A DNA stretch of 64,000 nucleotides, taken from contig JBGTNL010000038.1 in assembly GCA_041743085.1 (NCBI GenBank), forward strand, positions 62,001-126,000. The letters run 5' to 3'. Origin of the DNA: JAFMPW01 sp041743085 (GTDB lineage: Bacteria; Bacteroidota; Bacteroidia; Flavobacteriales; Flavobacteriaceae). The position numbers and the translations under genes are program-made. Positions 51,881 through 61,108 of this stretch are shown piece after piece (within the stretch, counting starts at the first letter, position 1; every line of letters starts with the position of its first letter). The notes under the pieces were generated by a model that searched no databases, was not told the origin of the DNA, and worked only from the letters and a program-made list of their open reading frames with translations.

Positions 51881-52733
51881 AAGAGGTATTACCTTTCTTA
51901 AGATTCTGGTTAGCGCGGTACTGCTCTATTTTATTTTTACCAAAATTCAGCTGCAGGATGTATTAACCATTCTTAAAAAAACACATCCGCTATACTTACT
52001 GATCGCTTTTCTTTTCTTTACAATTTCTAAAGCCCTCTCAGCTTTGAGGCTCAACCTCTATCTGCATCAACTCAAAGTTTTCCTCACCCAGGCGAGTAAT
52101 ATAAGATTGTATCTGCTCGGAATGTTTTACAATTTGTTCCTCCCCGGAGGTATTGGCGGGGATGCTTATAAGGGATATATTATAAAGAAAAAATTTGATG
52201 TTCCTGCCAAAAAGGTAATCTCCGTTTTGGTGTTGGACCGACTCAGCGGGCTTTTGTTGCTATTTATTTATGCTTGTCTGCTGGCACTGCCGTTATCCAA
52301 AGAGGAGCTCATAAAATATAGAATACTTTTTGCGCTGGGAATTGTTGCAGGCATCCTGCTTTTTTGGATTGTGATTAAAAGAATGTTCTCTTATCTGTTG
52401 CCCGTTTTCTGGAAATCCCTCGGGTATTCCGCATTGGTGCAACTGGCGCAATTAGGCTGTGTTATTTTCATTCTAAAAGCGCTCCATATTGAGATACATA
52501 CCATTGCGTATCTTTTCATATTTCTGATATCGTCCATTGTAGCGGTGCTCCCTCTTACCATAGGAGGTATTGGAAGCAGGGAAGTAGTTTTCTTTTATGG
52601 TGCCCTGTGGCTGGGATTGGATGAGAATACTTCTGTTAGCATCAGCATGGTGTTCTTTTTAATCACTGCCCTGGTCTCCATGTTTGGTTTTATTTATCAC
52701 CTTAAAAAGCCCGAGCTTAGGTTAAATCAGTAA
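51864..52733 (+). CDS. UPF0104/LPG-synthase-like flippase family membrane protein
   Basis: A 289-residue inner-membrane protein with about eight helices. The family motif LPGGIGGDAYKGYIIKK (near 94) and the conserved GGIGSREVVFF (near 230) identify the lysylphosphatidylglycerol synthetase transmembrane region family. This could flip polyprenyl-linked sugar made by the preceding GT2, but flippase function is an inference. The start is GTG at 51864, which overlaps the glycosyltransferase stop by 17 bases; translational coupling is likely. Confidence 0.82.
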   Translation: MTNLRKRGITFLKILVSAVLLYFIFTKIQLQDVLTILKKTHPLYLLIAFLFFTISKALSALRLNLYLHQLKVFLTQASNIRLYLLGMFYNLFLPGGIGGDAYKGYIIKKKFDVPAKKVISVLVLDRLSGLLLLFIYACLLALPLSKEELIKYRILFALGIVAGILLFWIVIKRMFSYLLPVFWKSLGYSALVQLAQLGCVIFILKALHIEIHTIAYLFIFLISSIVAVLPLTIGGIGSREVVFFYGALWLGLDENTSVSISMVFFLITALVSMFGFIYHLKKPELRLNQ

Positions 52734-54385
52734 ACGTGTACCAGATGCATTTTATTCAACACCTTCTTTCTGGTTGAGGGATCCAGGAATTTAGCCTGTA
52801 ATCTGGTGATTCGGAATTGATTAACGGAGTATTGGGCGTCCCAATCAAATCCGTATTCCCGAAGAGCCCTGAGGTCACTTTCCGAAGCATAGATCCAAAT
52901 ATCCCTGTGATTATCCAGGTTTCCCAGAGATATAGTCGATACAGGTTTTCTGTTATAAAAATCCAAAGCCCATGTATGGTTTGGGGAAAGCTTATAGATC
53001 TTGCTTATTGGAATATTTTTCTCAGTAATTAAGGCCGACATGCTCGATCCACCCTGGTATTTCAGTAAGGAGGGATAGAAATGGGTATTAAGTACCGCAT
53101 TGAGCAGTACAGCACTTAACACAGACACTGTAATGAGCCGTAAATATGGCTTCTCTTGTTTAAGACTATAGTAAACGATCAAGAGCGATAAAACTATTTT
53201 CCAGGTATAGTTGAACAGATTATCAGACTTGAACACAAAAAAACAGAGCAGCACCGAAGCTATAAACACAAGACTCAGGATAAAATATTGTATGCCCAAT
53301 AAAATTCTGATGGACTTCCGTTTTCGAAAGCGGTATAAATAGTACAAATATGAGGCGGTTAGAACCGCAAAGAGGGGTATAAGAATATTCAAATAATGGG
53401 GCAGCTTAAATTGGGCAAAACTGATGATAATAAAGATGATCGTAACACCCCCAAGTGTTAAAAACTCGTATTTTGGATTAAAGTTAAAATTGAGTTTTGC
53501 AAATGTTCTTATTCGGCTGCAATAGCCCATGATACCTATAATGCTCCAGGGAAGAAAAACCCATAGAAAGGTATGAAAAAAGAAAAAATAATCACTGCTG
53601 TTTTTCCCTACACCTTCCCCGCTTAACCTCTCGAAACTCTGTTCCCAAAAAATAAAACGAATACCGCTTCTGTTATCCCGTCCCCTGATAATCTGCTCCG
53701 GGCGCAAATCGAATTGCAAGTAATACGCATAAAGCATGGGAGCGACAGTCAATCCAAAAATCAGTAGTGCGGGCAGGATACGCCAGTTGAGAAGTACTTT
53801 CCATTTTCGTGTATATGCCAGGTGGCAGAGTAGTGGGAGACCTATGACCAAAAGAGCAATCTGGCCTTTTGTTGAAAAAGCGATCCCTGCGCCAAAAGCG
53901 CCAAGAAGTATACTTTTTAAGGAATTTTTATTGATAAATGTAGCCAATTGCCAGATCGCAAAGATGGTAAATCCGGTAAGGACGGCATCTGTGCGAACAT
54001 CGATGACAGACAATACAATGGTCTGCGCCGTCATGAAAATCAGGGCCGATAATTTACCTACCTGCTTGTTATACAATAAATTGCCAAGACCAAAACAACT
54101 GTAAGCTCCAAGGAAAGTAGCAAGGATGCCTGGAATACGGTAAGCCCAGTCGTGCAATCCGAAAATTTTAAAAGAAAGGGCCGCGAGCCAGAAGTGCATA
54201 TGCGGCTTATCAAGATAGGCGTCCGGGCCTTTGAACAGATTGATAAAATCATTTTCCTGGACCATTCTCATGGCCATGACCGCAAACTGCGCAGAGTCAT
54301 TCTCAAAAAGAGTTACGAACATGCCGCTAAGGTAAACCAGGGAAATAAGAAACAGTAAGAACCAATATCGAGTATTAGGGATCAT
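52727..54385 (-). CDS. Glycosyltransferase family 39 (ArnT-like)
   Basis: A 552-residue inner-membrane protein with about ten to eleven helices and a periplasmic C-terminal part. The first periplasmic loop has the expected FENDSAQFAVMAMRM and LDKPHMHFW motifs (catalytic Asp and DKP). The family transfers a sugar from a polyprenyl donor to lipid A or protein. The start is taken at 54385 because it overlaps the PAP2 stop by 4 bases (ATGA). It converges with the flippase-like gene, overlapping it by 7 bases. Confidence 0.88.
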   Translation of the reverse strand: MIPNTRYWFLLFLISLVYLSGMFVTLFENDSAQFAVMAMRMVQENDFINLFKGPDAYLDKPHMHFWLAALSFKIFGLHDWAYRIPGILATFLGAYSCFGLGNLLYNKQVGKLSALIFMTAQTIVLSVIDVRTDAVLTGFTIFAIWQLATFINKNSLKSILLGAFGAGIAFSTKGQIALLVIGLPLLCHLAYTRKWKVLLNWRILPALLIFGLTVAPMLYAYYLQFDLRPEQIIRGRDNRSGIRFIFWEQSFERLSGEGVGKNSSDYFFFFHTFLWVFLPWSIIGIMGYCSRIRTFAKLNFNFNPKYEFLTLGGVTIIFIIISFAQFKLPHYLNILIPLFAVLTASYLYYLYRFRKRKSIRILLGIQYFILSLVFIASVLLCFFVFKSDNLFNYTWKIVLSLLIVYYSLKQEKPYLRLITVSVLSAVLLNAVLNTHFYPSLLKYQGGSSMSALITEKNIPISKIYKLSPNHTWALDFYNRKPVSTISLGNLDNHRDIWIYASESDLRALREYGFDWDAQYSVNQFRITRLQAKFLDPSTRKKVLNKMHLVHVY

Positions 54386-54951
54386 ACATGATATTTGTGT
54401 AATGCAAATATATACAACTTTGCAAATAACCATCCTAAAATAACGCCAATTAGCCCGCCGGTCAGTACATCGAGTGGAAAATGTACGCCAATATATATTC
54501 TGCTGTACGCCACAAAAATTGCCCAGACTATCAGAAAAATTCCTATATACCTGTATTTGGAACCCATCAACCAGGTAAGAAAAAAGGCTATTCCGAAAGA
54601 ATTTGATGCATGGGCTGAAAAATAACCATATTTACCCCCACAATACCCTTTTACCAGTCGCATTGCCCCGGCTACTTCCGGGTCATGGCATGGTCGTAGG
54701 CGTTGCAATCCGTCTTTAAAAAAATTGGCCAATTGGTCGGTACAGGTAATTAATAGGGCAACGGCTACCATGAGAACAAACGTTTTCCTTAATCCAAATT
54801 GTCGGTATGCTAAAATGAGAAGCACGAGATACATGGGAAACCAGCTTCTCATTCTCGTCACAAACATCCAAAAACCATCCCAACCAGAACTGCCAAGATT
54901 GTTCAGGTATAGAAATAGTTCCTTATCCAAATGTAGTAGTTCTTCAAGCAT
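54382..54951 (-). CDS. PAP2-type membrane phosphatase
   Basis: A 189-residue membrane phosphatase with about five helices. Motifs: C1 FKDGLQRLRPCHD, C2 YFSAHASNSFG, C3 SRIYIGVHFPLDVLTGG. This is the fold of undecaprenyl pyrophosphate phosphatase and lipid A phosphatases; it acts on periplasmic lipid phosphates. In operon with a MATE gene and GT39, so a role in recycling the lipid carrier is likely. Confidence 0.9.
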   Translation of the reverse strand: MLEELLHLDKELFLYLNNLGSSGWDGFWMFVTRMRSWFPMYLVLLILAYRQFGLRKTFVLMVAVALLITCTDQLANFFKDGLQRLRPCHDPEVAGAMRLVKGYCGGKYGYFSAHASNSFGIAFFLTWLMGSKYRYIGIFLIVWAIFVAYSRIYIGVHFPLDVLTGGLIGVILGWLFAKLYIFALHKYHV

Positions 54952-54953
54952 CC

Positions 54954-55181
54954 CTATTCTTCGTAGCGTGCTATTTCCCTATCATAGAAAGCAGTTGCCT
55001 CTTCTATGAGATGTCCGGCTTCTGAAGCCAGTTCCTTTTCATCGTCTGGGGTAAAATCTTCCAGCCATTCCACCTCATCATTTTCAAGATTGATAATGAA
55101 CCTTGGATATTCGGTATGTATTATGAATATGGCAGCGGGATAATCCGTATTATCACCCAACAGGAATTTTGGAAGGTTCAT
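54954..55181 (-). CDS. Small acidic conserved hypothetical protein
   Basis: A 75-residue acidic protein: a short beta-rich N-terminal half (FIIHTEYPRFIINLENDEVEWLEDF) and a helical C-terminal half (EKELASEAGHLIEEATAFYDREIARYEE). No signal peptide or helix for membrane insertion is seen. No domain is recognised. Its start overlaps the MATE stop by 4 bases, so it is co-translated with the transporter. A stop-to-stop distance of 3 bases to the PAP2 gene supports a tight operon. Confidence 0.7.
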   Translation of the reverse strand: MNLPKFLLGDNTDYPAAIFIIHTEYPRFIINLENDEVEWLEDFTPDDEKELASEAGHLIEEATAFYDREIARYEE

Positions 55182-56566
55182 TTTGCTCGATTTATTTGGT
55201 AATTAGTGATCAATTTCTTTGTCAGATTATCAAATCGAATATACAACATAATAGCCGATGCCGTGAGGCCGGATAGCAAACCTATCCAGATTCCGGTACT
55301 TTTCAACTCAGTGTATAACGCAAGATAAAAGCATATAGGGAATCCTATCAGCCAATAGGCAATAAAGGTAATAAGTGTTGGGATTTTTACATCCTGCAGG
55401 CCACGAAGTGCTCCTAAGATTACCACCTGCAGGCCGTCAGATATCTGAAAAAAGGCCGCAACCAATAGTAATTGGGCCGCCATAAGGATTACCTCGGCGT
55501 TATCCGCCCGGTTGGCGAGGTCGCTAACATCCAGGTACAGGGTAGGAAACCAGTGGCGGCTCGCCAGAAACAGCGTAGCAAATACAATTTCCAACAGTAG
55601 GGTAAGGAAAAAAATGGATTGGCCAATTCTGCGTAGTTCGGTAAAGTTTTGCAAACCCTTTTGGTTACCTACCCTGATCATGGCAGCCACTCCCAGCCCC
55701 ATGCCAAACATAAAGGTCATGCTGCTGAGGTTCAATGCGATTTGATTGGCCGCCTGTGGATTCTTTCCCAGTACCCCACTCAACCAAATGGCAGCTGTAA
55801 AAATGGCCACTTCAAAGAACATTTGCAAGGCGGAAGGAAACCCGAGATCTATAATTTTCTTCAGTACTCTTTTTTCGATCTTCTTAAAATCGAATCCGGT
55901 CACATATTCGTGAAATTTGTTCTTCTTCTTAAGCAATAACCACAGAAAAATCAGCATAATGATCCTTGAAGCGAGTGTCCCTATGGCCGCGCCTATAATC
56001 CCCATTTTAGGAAATCCGAAAGTCCCGAAAATCAGCAGATAATTCAACACTATATTTATCACATTCGCCAGGATGGTGGCGTACATGGGATACCTGGTCT
56101 GCGAAAGCCCGTCTGAAAATTGTTTAAATGCCTGGAACATGATCAGGGGCACCAGCGAAAATGCCACGAGATCCAAATAAGGAATTGCGAGTTTTACAAC
56201 TTCAGTAGGTTGTTCCATGATATACATTAACGGCTTTGCCAACAGTATAAGTCCGAAAAGAAAAAGTCCTAAAAGAGTGCAGAGGACCAGCCCGTGTTTG
56301 AGCGCACTTTTTCCGTCGGCCGTATTACCTGCCCCGTCCGCTTCCGCTACCAACGGCGTAATGGCTGTGGAAAAACCAATGCCCAGCGACATAGCGATGA
56401 ATACAAAGCTGTTCCCAAGGGACACCGCAGCAAGCTCTGCCGTACCCAGCTGCCCTACCATAATATTATCGGCAAACTGTACAAATGAATGCCCTAACAT
56501 ACCCAGTATTACGGGAACCGCAAGGGTGATGTTGTATCGAAATTCTCTTGTGTATTTCCGGAACAA
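55178..56566 (-). CDS. MATE family efflux transporter
   Basis: A 462-residue inner-membrane transporter with 12 helices in two MATE halves (FADNIMVGQLGTAELAAVSLGN near 31 and the second, LGKNPQAANQIALN near 265). It exports cationic drugs or dyes using a Na+ or H+ gradient. First gene of a four-gene operon with overlapping starts (75-residue protein, PAP2, GT39). Confidence 0.92.
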   Translation of the reverse strand: MFRKYTREFRYNITLAVPVILGMLGHSFVQFADNIMVGQLGTAELAAVSLGNSFVFIAMSLGIGFSTAITPLVAEADGAGNTADGKSALKHGLVLCTLLGLFLFGLILLAKPLMYIMEQPTEVVKLAIPYLDLVAFSLVPLIMFQAFKQFSDGLSQTRYPMYATILANVINIVLNYLLIFGTFGFPKMGIIGAAIGTLASRIIMLIFLWLLLKKKNKFHEYVTGFDFKKIEKRVLKKIIDLGFPSALQMFFEVAIFTAAIWLSGVLGKNPQAANQIALNLSSMTFMFGMGLGVAAMIRVGNQKGLQNFTELRRIGQSIFFLTLLLEIVFATLFLASRHWFPTLYLDVSDLANRADNAEVILMAAQLLLVAAFFQISDGLQVVILGALRGLQDVKIPTLITFIAYWLIGFPICFYLALYTELKSTGIWIGLLSGLTASAIMLYIRFDNLTKKLITNYQINRAK

Positions 56567-57026
56567 GGCCAGTTGGTTTTTGAAGTGGCAAAGATAAGGG
56601 GTTGGTTTTAATTTAAATTATTGGCTTCTGAGTTAAAAAAGCAAAAGAACACTGCCAATTATATGGTAATCATTCGTCATGGACCTACTAATTTTCGGGA
56701 TTCAAATAGTGCGGACAAAAACAAACCCCTTCCGATCCCGGCTTGGCCAAGAGCACCCTCACTTAAACAGGGAAGGAGCTAAAATCCGAGTTCCAAAACC
56801 ATCCCTGCCCAATTTTCATCTAAATAAAATTTCAACAACCTATTGATTTAGTGTTATTTATATCGGTTGGTAATGGCCATTTTTTAATTAAATGCCCACC
56901 TGCCTGCCGTAGGTAGGTTATGGGCTTTCATACGTTTAAATTTGTGCTCCATTTGAGGTTCTCAACCGAAAATTCACAGGCTTTGAGCTTCACTCAGCCT
57001 CCAATAGGTTCCGGAACGTGGGGTTG
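56567..57026. other. Intergenic region between MATE and mazG
   Basis: No gene or RNA is seen. CCTGCCTGCCGTAGGTAGG (56900-56918) is a near-palindromic GC-rich site of the kind found repeated in such genomes. The gap holds the promoter of the MATE operon on one side and the end of mazG on the other. Confidence 0.4.
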
Positions 57027-57800
57027 CTACCGTTCTTTTGCTTCATTCCAATACACGTCCATTTCGGAAAGGGTCATCTCCTTTAGACTTTTACCGGATT
57101 CCTTCGCTTTGCCTTCAAGGTATTTAAAGCGTTTAATGAATTTTTTATTGGTGCGTTCCAGGGCATTCTCAGGATCGATGTTTAAAAACCTGGCGTAGTT
57201 TACCATAGAAAATAGCACGTCCCCGAACTCCCTTTCTGCCCTTTCTTTATTTTCCTGTTGTACTTCGGTCTGAAGTTCAAGAAGTTCTTCCTGCACTTTT
57301 TCCCAAACCTGTTCCGGCTTTTCCCAGTCGAACCCCACGCCCGCTACTTTATCCTGAATGCGGTTGGCTTTGACCAAAGCGGGCAGACCTGCGGGTACCC
57401 CCTGGAGTACACTTTTCTTCCCTTCTTTTAATTTAATATTTTCCCAATTCTGTTTTACCTCTTCATCGTCTTTGACAGTAACATTCCCGTAGATGTGCGG
57501 ATGTCTGTTGATCAACTTGTCACAAATGTCATTTGCTACGTCGGCCATATCAAAATCACCCGTTTCCGATCCGATCTTCGCGTAAAATATAATGTGCAAC
57601 AAGAGGTCTCCCAACTCCTTTTTCACTTCTTGTAAATCATCCTCCAAAATAGCATCTCCCAACTCGTAGGTTTCCTCTATGGTGAGATGTCTGAGGCTTT
57701 GCATGGTTTGCTTTTTATCCCATGGGCATTGCGCCCGGAGTTCATCCATTATGGTAAGTAAACGGTCAAATGCCCTCAGCTGCGCTTGCCTTGAATTCAT
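57027..57800 (-). CDS. mazG: Nucleoside triphosphate pyrophosphohydrolase MazG
   Basis: A 257-residue enzyme with two MazG domains that hydrolyses NTPs to NMP and PPi, clearing damaged nucleotides. N-terminal domain: CPWDKKQTMQSLRHLTIEETYELGDAI (EExxE) and KKELGDLLLHIIFYAKIG; C-terminal domain: AEREFGDVLFSMVNYARFL and NALERTNKKFIKRFKYLE. I start at 57800 (MNSRQAQLRAFDRLL) rather than 57818, because relatives start around this residue. It is transcribed divergently from the DUF1080 gene at 57990. Confidence 0.93.
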   Translation of the reverse strand: MNSRQAQLRAFDRLLTIMDELRAQCPWDKKQTMQSLRHLTIEETYELGDAILEDDLQEVKKELGDLLLHIIFYAKIGSETGDFDMADVANDICDKLINRHPHIYGNVTVKDDEEVKQNWENIKLKEGKKSVLQGVPAGLPALVKANRIQDKVAGVGFDWEKPEQVWEKVQEELLELQTEVQQENKERAEREFGDVLFSMVNYARFLNIDPENALERTNKKFIKRFKYLEGKAKESGKSLKEMTLSEMDVYWNEAKER

Positions 57801-57989
57801 AAAAACTGATTTTGGCAAAAGTACAAATCATTGCCGTTACGCTGTACCGTACACCGCCTTTAATTTGATGAACCAGCCCGGCTTGTGTTGTGTCAAACAA
57901 TTTACTACCTGTTACTCCCCTTGTAAAATAAAATACAATCCTGACCAAACAGATTATTTTAATTATCTTTCGTAGGCTATCATAAAAAT

Positions 57990-58817
57990 GTGATCCAAAT
58001 GCCTCCGAATAACTACTCCTTATTTCTCATTGTTTTGATGATGTTTCCCATTGGAGAAGAGAAATCCGAAATCCCAAAAGAGAAATTCCCGCTTCAGATG
58101 CAAAATGAAGGGGTCCGTGATTGGAAACCCATTTTCAACGGAAAAGATCTCACTGGCTGGACGATGAAAATCACCGGGCAACCCCTGGGCGCTAATTTCG
58201 AAAATACGTTCCGGGTGGAGGATGGTATTTTAAGTATCCGGTACGATGGCTACGGCCCCGATTTCAAAAACCGGTTCGGAGCGTTATACTTTACAGAAAA
58301 ATTATCAAATTACCGGTTGAAAGTGGAATACCGGTTTGTGGGGGAGACCGCCCCGGGCGCACCCGATTGGGGATTCAGGGATAGCGGCGTACAATTTCAT
58401 TCCCAGGCTCCCGAAACGATTAAATTAGATCAGCAGTTCCCGGTGTGCCTGGAATACAACCTTCATGGAGGTAACGGGACGGACGAACGGCCCGTAGGTG
58501 AGATCTGTGCCAATGGCATGTTTGTAGTGATAAATGGCGAAAAGAATGACTCGTATTGTACTCCCCCCACCGTTAAAAGAACTTTTCACGGGGATCAATG
58601 GGTAACTCTGGAAATAGATGTCAATCATGGTGTGATAACGCATTATGTAAACGGGGAACAAATACTCCGCTACGGTAATGCTACCTACGATCTGGAGAAT
58701 GAAATAGCCAAAGCAATGATCCATAACGGAGATGCCTCCGTTACGGAGGGGTATATTTCGCTCCAGTCCAACAGTCATCCTATTGATTTCAGAAAGATTG
58801 AATTGTTACTGTACTAA
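57990..58817 (+). CDS. DUF1080 (3-keto-disaccharide hydrolase) protein, single domain
   Basis: A 275-residue exported protein with a signal-like hydrophobic N-terminus (YSLFLIVLMMFPIG) and one DUF1080 domain (about 45-270): PIFNGKDLTGWTMK, GVQFHSQAPETIKL and YNLHGGNGTDERP. Family members act on 3-keto glycosides. The GTG at 57990 or the ATG at 57999 are both possible starts. It is the first gene of a group with an aldo/keto reductase and a sugar isomerase further on. Confidence 0.85.
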   Translation: MIQMPPNNYSLFLIVLMMFPIGEEKSEIPKEKFPLQMQNEGVRDWKPIFNGKDLTGWTMKITGQPLGANFENTFRVEDGILSIRYDGYGPDFKNRFGALYFTEKLSNYRLKVEYRFVGETAPGAPDWGFRDSGVQFHSQAPETIKLDQQFPVCLEYNLHGGNGTDERPVGEICANGMFVVINGEKNDSYCTPPTVKRTFHGDQWVTLEIDVNHGVITHYVNGEQILRYGNATYDLENEIAKAMIHNGDASVTEGYISLQSNSHPIDFRKIELLLY

Positions 58818-58937
58818 GACGTCATCTCTGGGACGGACGTGGCAGGGTTTAAGGGGAAATTTCCTGCAAGGCCGCCGAGGCACGGGCACATAGCTTTTGG
58901 ATAATTTCATCCGGAAGCTTTATTTTATATTAATTTC

Positions 58938-59390
58938 ATGCTTATGAATAAAACTGAATTTTTAGAAGCGGTTGAAAAAATGTATGCTTCCATCGAGAGG
59001 CAAATCCCCGAATACATGGCCAACGAGGAAGACAGGTCTATTTCCGCCGGGAATGTGGCAGTGTGTATGATCGATAACCAAGGGCAGGTATACGGTAAAA
59101 TGTACGGTGATGACCCTATAAGACGGCGTTCTTTTTTTAGGATTGCCTGGATTAAAGCAAGTCAGGTTTGGATCACTAAAAAAAAGACCGGACAATTTGA
59201 AGAATTGGTTTTCGCCGGCAAGTTAGAGGATAAACAATTTGGCATTGAAAGACCCGATTTTATAGGTTGGGAAGGCGGGCAGCCGATAAAACTGGGGGAT
59301 GTGGATCTGGCGGTGGGCTTTAGCGGTTTCCGGGGAGTAAATGATCTTGAGATAGTGGTGAATGCCGTAAATGACGCCTTGGAAAATTAA
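58938..59390 (+). CDS. Haem-binding-like (GlcG/HbpS family) protein
   Basis: A 150-residue protein that fits the GlcG/HbpS (DUF336) family: a helix-strand fold with AVCMIDNQGQVYGKMYGDDPIRR, ...RIAWIKASQVWITKKKTG and GVNDLEIVVNAV. HbpS-type proteins bind haem or small molecules. No signal peptide, so it is probably cytoplasmic. A start at 58938 or 58944 (MNKTEFLEAV) is possible. Confidence 0.7.
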   Translation: MLMNKTEFLEAVEKMYASIERQIPEYMANEEDRSISAGNVAVCMIDNQGQVYGKMYGDDPIRRRSFFRIAWIKASQVWITKKKTGQFEELVFAGKLEDKQFGIERPDFIGWEGGQPIKLGDVDLAVGFSGFRGVNDLEIVVNAVNDALEN

Positions 59391-59508
59391 GGAGCGGATC
59401 CCCCGAAGTAATGAAGACATCACAATCTCCCGCCGGCCGAATAGCACAAAAACGATTTTGATGTGGCCAATATTTGGCTTACTTTAAATGCCTTAAAGCA
59501 ATGTAATT

Positions 59509-60999
59509 ATGAATAAAATTTTCAAATATGGGTGCTGTTTGGTGTTTATATGTGTATTGGGTGGATGGAGTGTCTATTCAGATCTTGGCATTTTTGAAGG
59601 AAATGGGGATATAGGGAATGTGAAACACAAAGGTGCGGTGCAATTTACCGCCTCAGACAGCAGTTATACCGTTTCGGGAAGCGGTGCCAACATGTGGTTC
59701 GACAAAGACGAATTCCATTACGTATGGAAAAAAATGTCGGGCGATGTTTCCCTTGCCGCGGACATTGAGTGGCTCGGCAAGGGCGTTGACCCCCATAGAA
59801 AAGCTTGTCTTATCATCCGGCAGGGTCTGGAAACCAACTCGGCCTATGCCGACGCCGCAGTCCATGGTGATGGACTTACCTCCATTCAGTACCGTGAGAC
59901 CGCAGGAGCCCCAACCCGTGAGATACAAGCCAATGTCTCTGCCCCGAAACGCGTACGTATAGAAAAGGAGGGTGATTATATTTCGATGTCTGTTAGTTCG
60001 AATGGTGAAAAGGTCCATTCGTCCGGCGGTTCCTTTAAGTTGCCGTTTTCAGAACCCTTTTATGTTGGACTTGGGGTATGTTCCCACAATCCTGATGTAG
60101 TGGAAACCGCAAAATTTTCCAATATTATTATTGAATCGATCCCCAAAAAAGCGGATTCTTTAAAAAAAGTTGAAAGTACTCTGGAAACCATTCCCATATC
60201 TTCCTTTGACCGCCGGGTTGTCTTTCATACCCAAAACCATATTGAAGCGCCCAACTGGACGCCGGACGGAAAGCACCTGATCTATAATAGTGGCGGACAA
60301 TTATACAAGATCCCATCGGAAGGCGGGAATCCGGAGTTGATCCCAACGGGTTTCGCCAAAAGAATCAACAATGATCACGGTATATCACCGGATGGCACTA
60401 AAATGGTCATCAGTGACCAAACCGAGACCGGGAAGTCTTTAATTTATTCCATACCCATTGACGGCGGGAAACCTGAGAAAATTACGCCTCAAGGCCCTTC
60501 CTATTGGCACGGATGGTCCCCGGACGGCAAAACCCTGGCCTATTGCGCTGAAAGGAACGGGAATTATGATATTTATACGATACCCCTGGTAGGGGGAGAA
60601 GAAACCCGCTTAACTACGGCAGAAGGCCTGGATGATGGCCCTGATTATTCTCCGGATGGGAAGTACATCTATTTTAATTCGGAACGATCCGGAACCATGC
60701 AAATATGGAGAATGAAATCCGACGGCACGGGACAGGAGCAGATTACGTCCGATGAATACAACGACTGGTTTGCACATCCTTCGCCGGATGGCAAATGGAT
60801 TGCTTACGTATCCTTCGGAACCGATGTTCCCGCCAATTCACATCCTCCCAATAAAGATGTGACACTTCGGTTAATGAATCTCGATACAAGGGAAATTCAG
60901 GTGATGGCAAAGCTGTTTGGCGGACAGGGGACCATCAACGTCCCTTCGTGGTCCCCCGACAGTCAAAGGGTGGCCTTCGTCAGCTATAGGCTAAAGTAA
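59509..60999 (+). CDS. Secreted protein with lectin-like domain and PD40 (TolB-like) propeller
   Basis: A 496-residue secreted protein. Signal peptide (1-25), a concanavalin-like beta-sandwich (about 35-210; GNGDIGNVKHKGAVQF, VGLGVCSHNPDVVETAKFSNI), then a six-bladed propeller of PD40/WD40-like repeats (GISPDGTKM, GWSPDGKTLAY, DYSPDGKYIYF, HPSPDGKWIAYV, SWSPDSQRVAFV). These bind peptides or glycans. It lies in the group with DUF1080 and sugar enzymes, so a glycan-recognition role is likely, unproven. Confidence 0.82.
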   Translation: MNKIFKYGCCLVFICVLGGWSVYSDLGIFEGNGDIGNVKHKGAVQFTASDSSYTVSGSGANMWFDKDEFHYVWKKMSGDVSLAADIEWLGKGVDPHRKACLIIRQGLETNSAYADAAVHGDGLTSIQYRETAGAPTREIQANVSAPKRVRIEKEGDYISMSVSSNGEKVHSSGGSFKLPFSEPFYVGLGVCSHNPDVVETAKFSNIIIESIPKKADSLKKVESTLETIPISSFDRRVVFHTQNHIEAPNWTPDGKHLIYNSGGQLYKIPSEGGNPELIPTGFAKRINNDHGISPDGTKMVISDQTETGKSLIYSIPIDGGKPEKITPQGPSYWHGWSPDGKTLAYCAERNGNYDIYTIPLVGGEETRLTTAEGLDDGPDYSPDGKYIYFNSERSGTMQIWRMKSDGTGQEQITSDEYNDWFAHPSPDGKWIAYVSFGTDVPANSHPPNKDVTLRLMNLDTREIQVMAKLFGGQGTINVPSWSPDSQRVAFVSYRLK

Positions 61000-61037
61000 T
61001 GGTGTTTGGTCAGGTACATTTTTAGAAAATAACATGA

Positions 61038-61089
61038 GGGCACCTCAAAAACTCTGTTAGCAACCAAAGTAGGGTTTTTAGAGATGCCC
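61038..61089 (+). other. Imperfect long inverted repeat between genes
   Basis: GGGCACCTCAAAAACTC (61038-61054) pairs with the complement of GGGTTTTTAGAGATGCCC (61072-61089) with one bulge and a few mismatches. It may be a terminator after the PD40-protein gene or a relic of an inverted repeat. Confidence 0.45.
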
Positions 61090-61108
61090 ATAAATCAATC
61101 TGTAAAAT

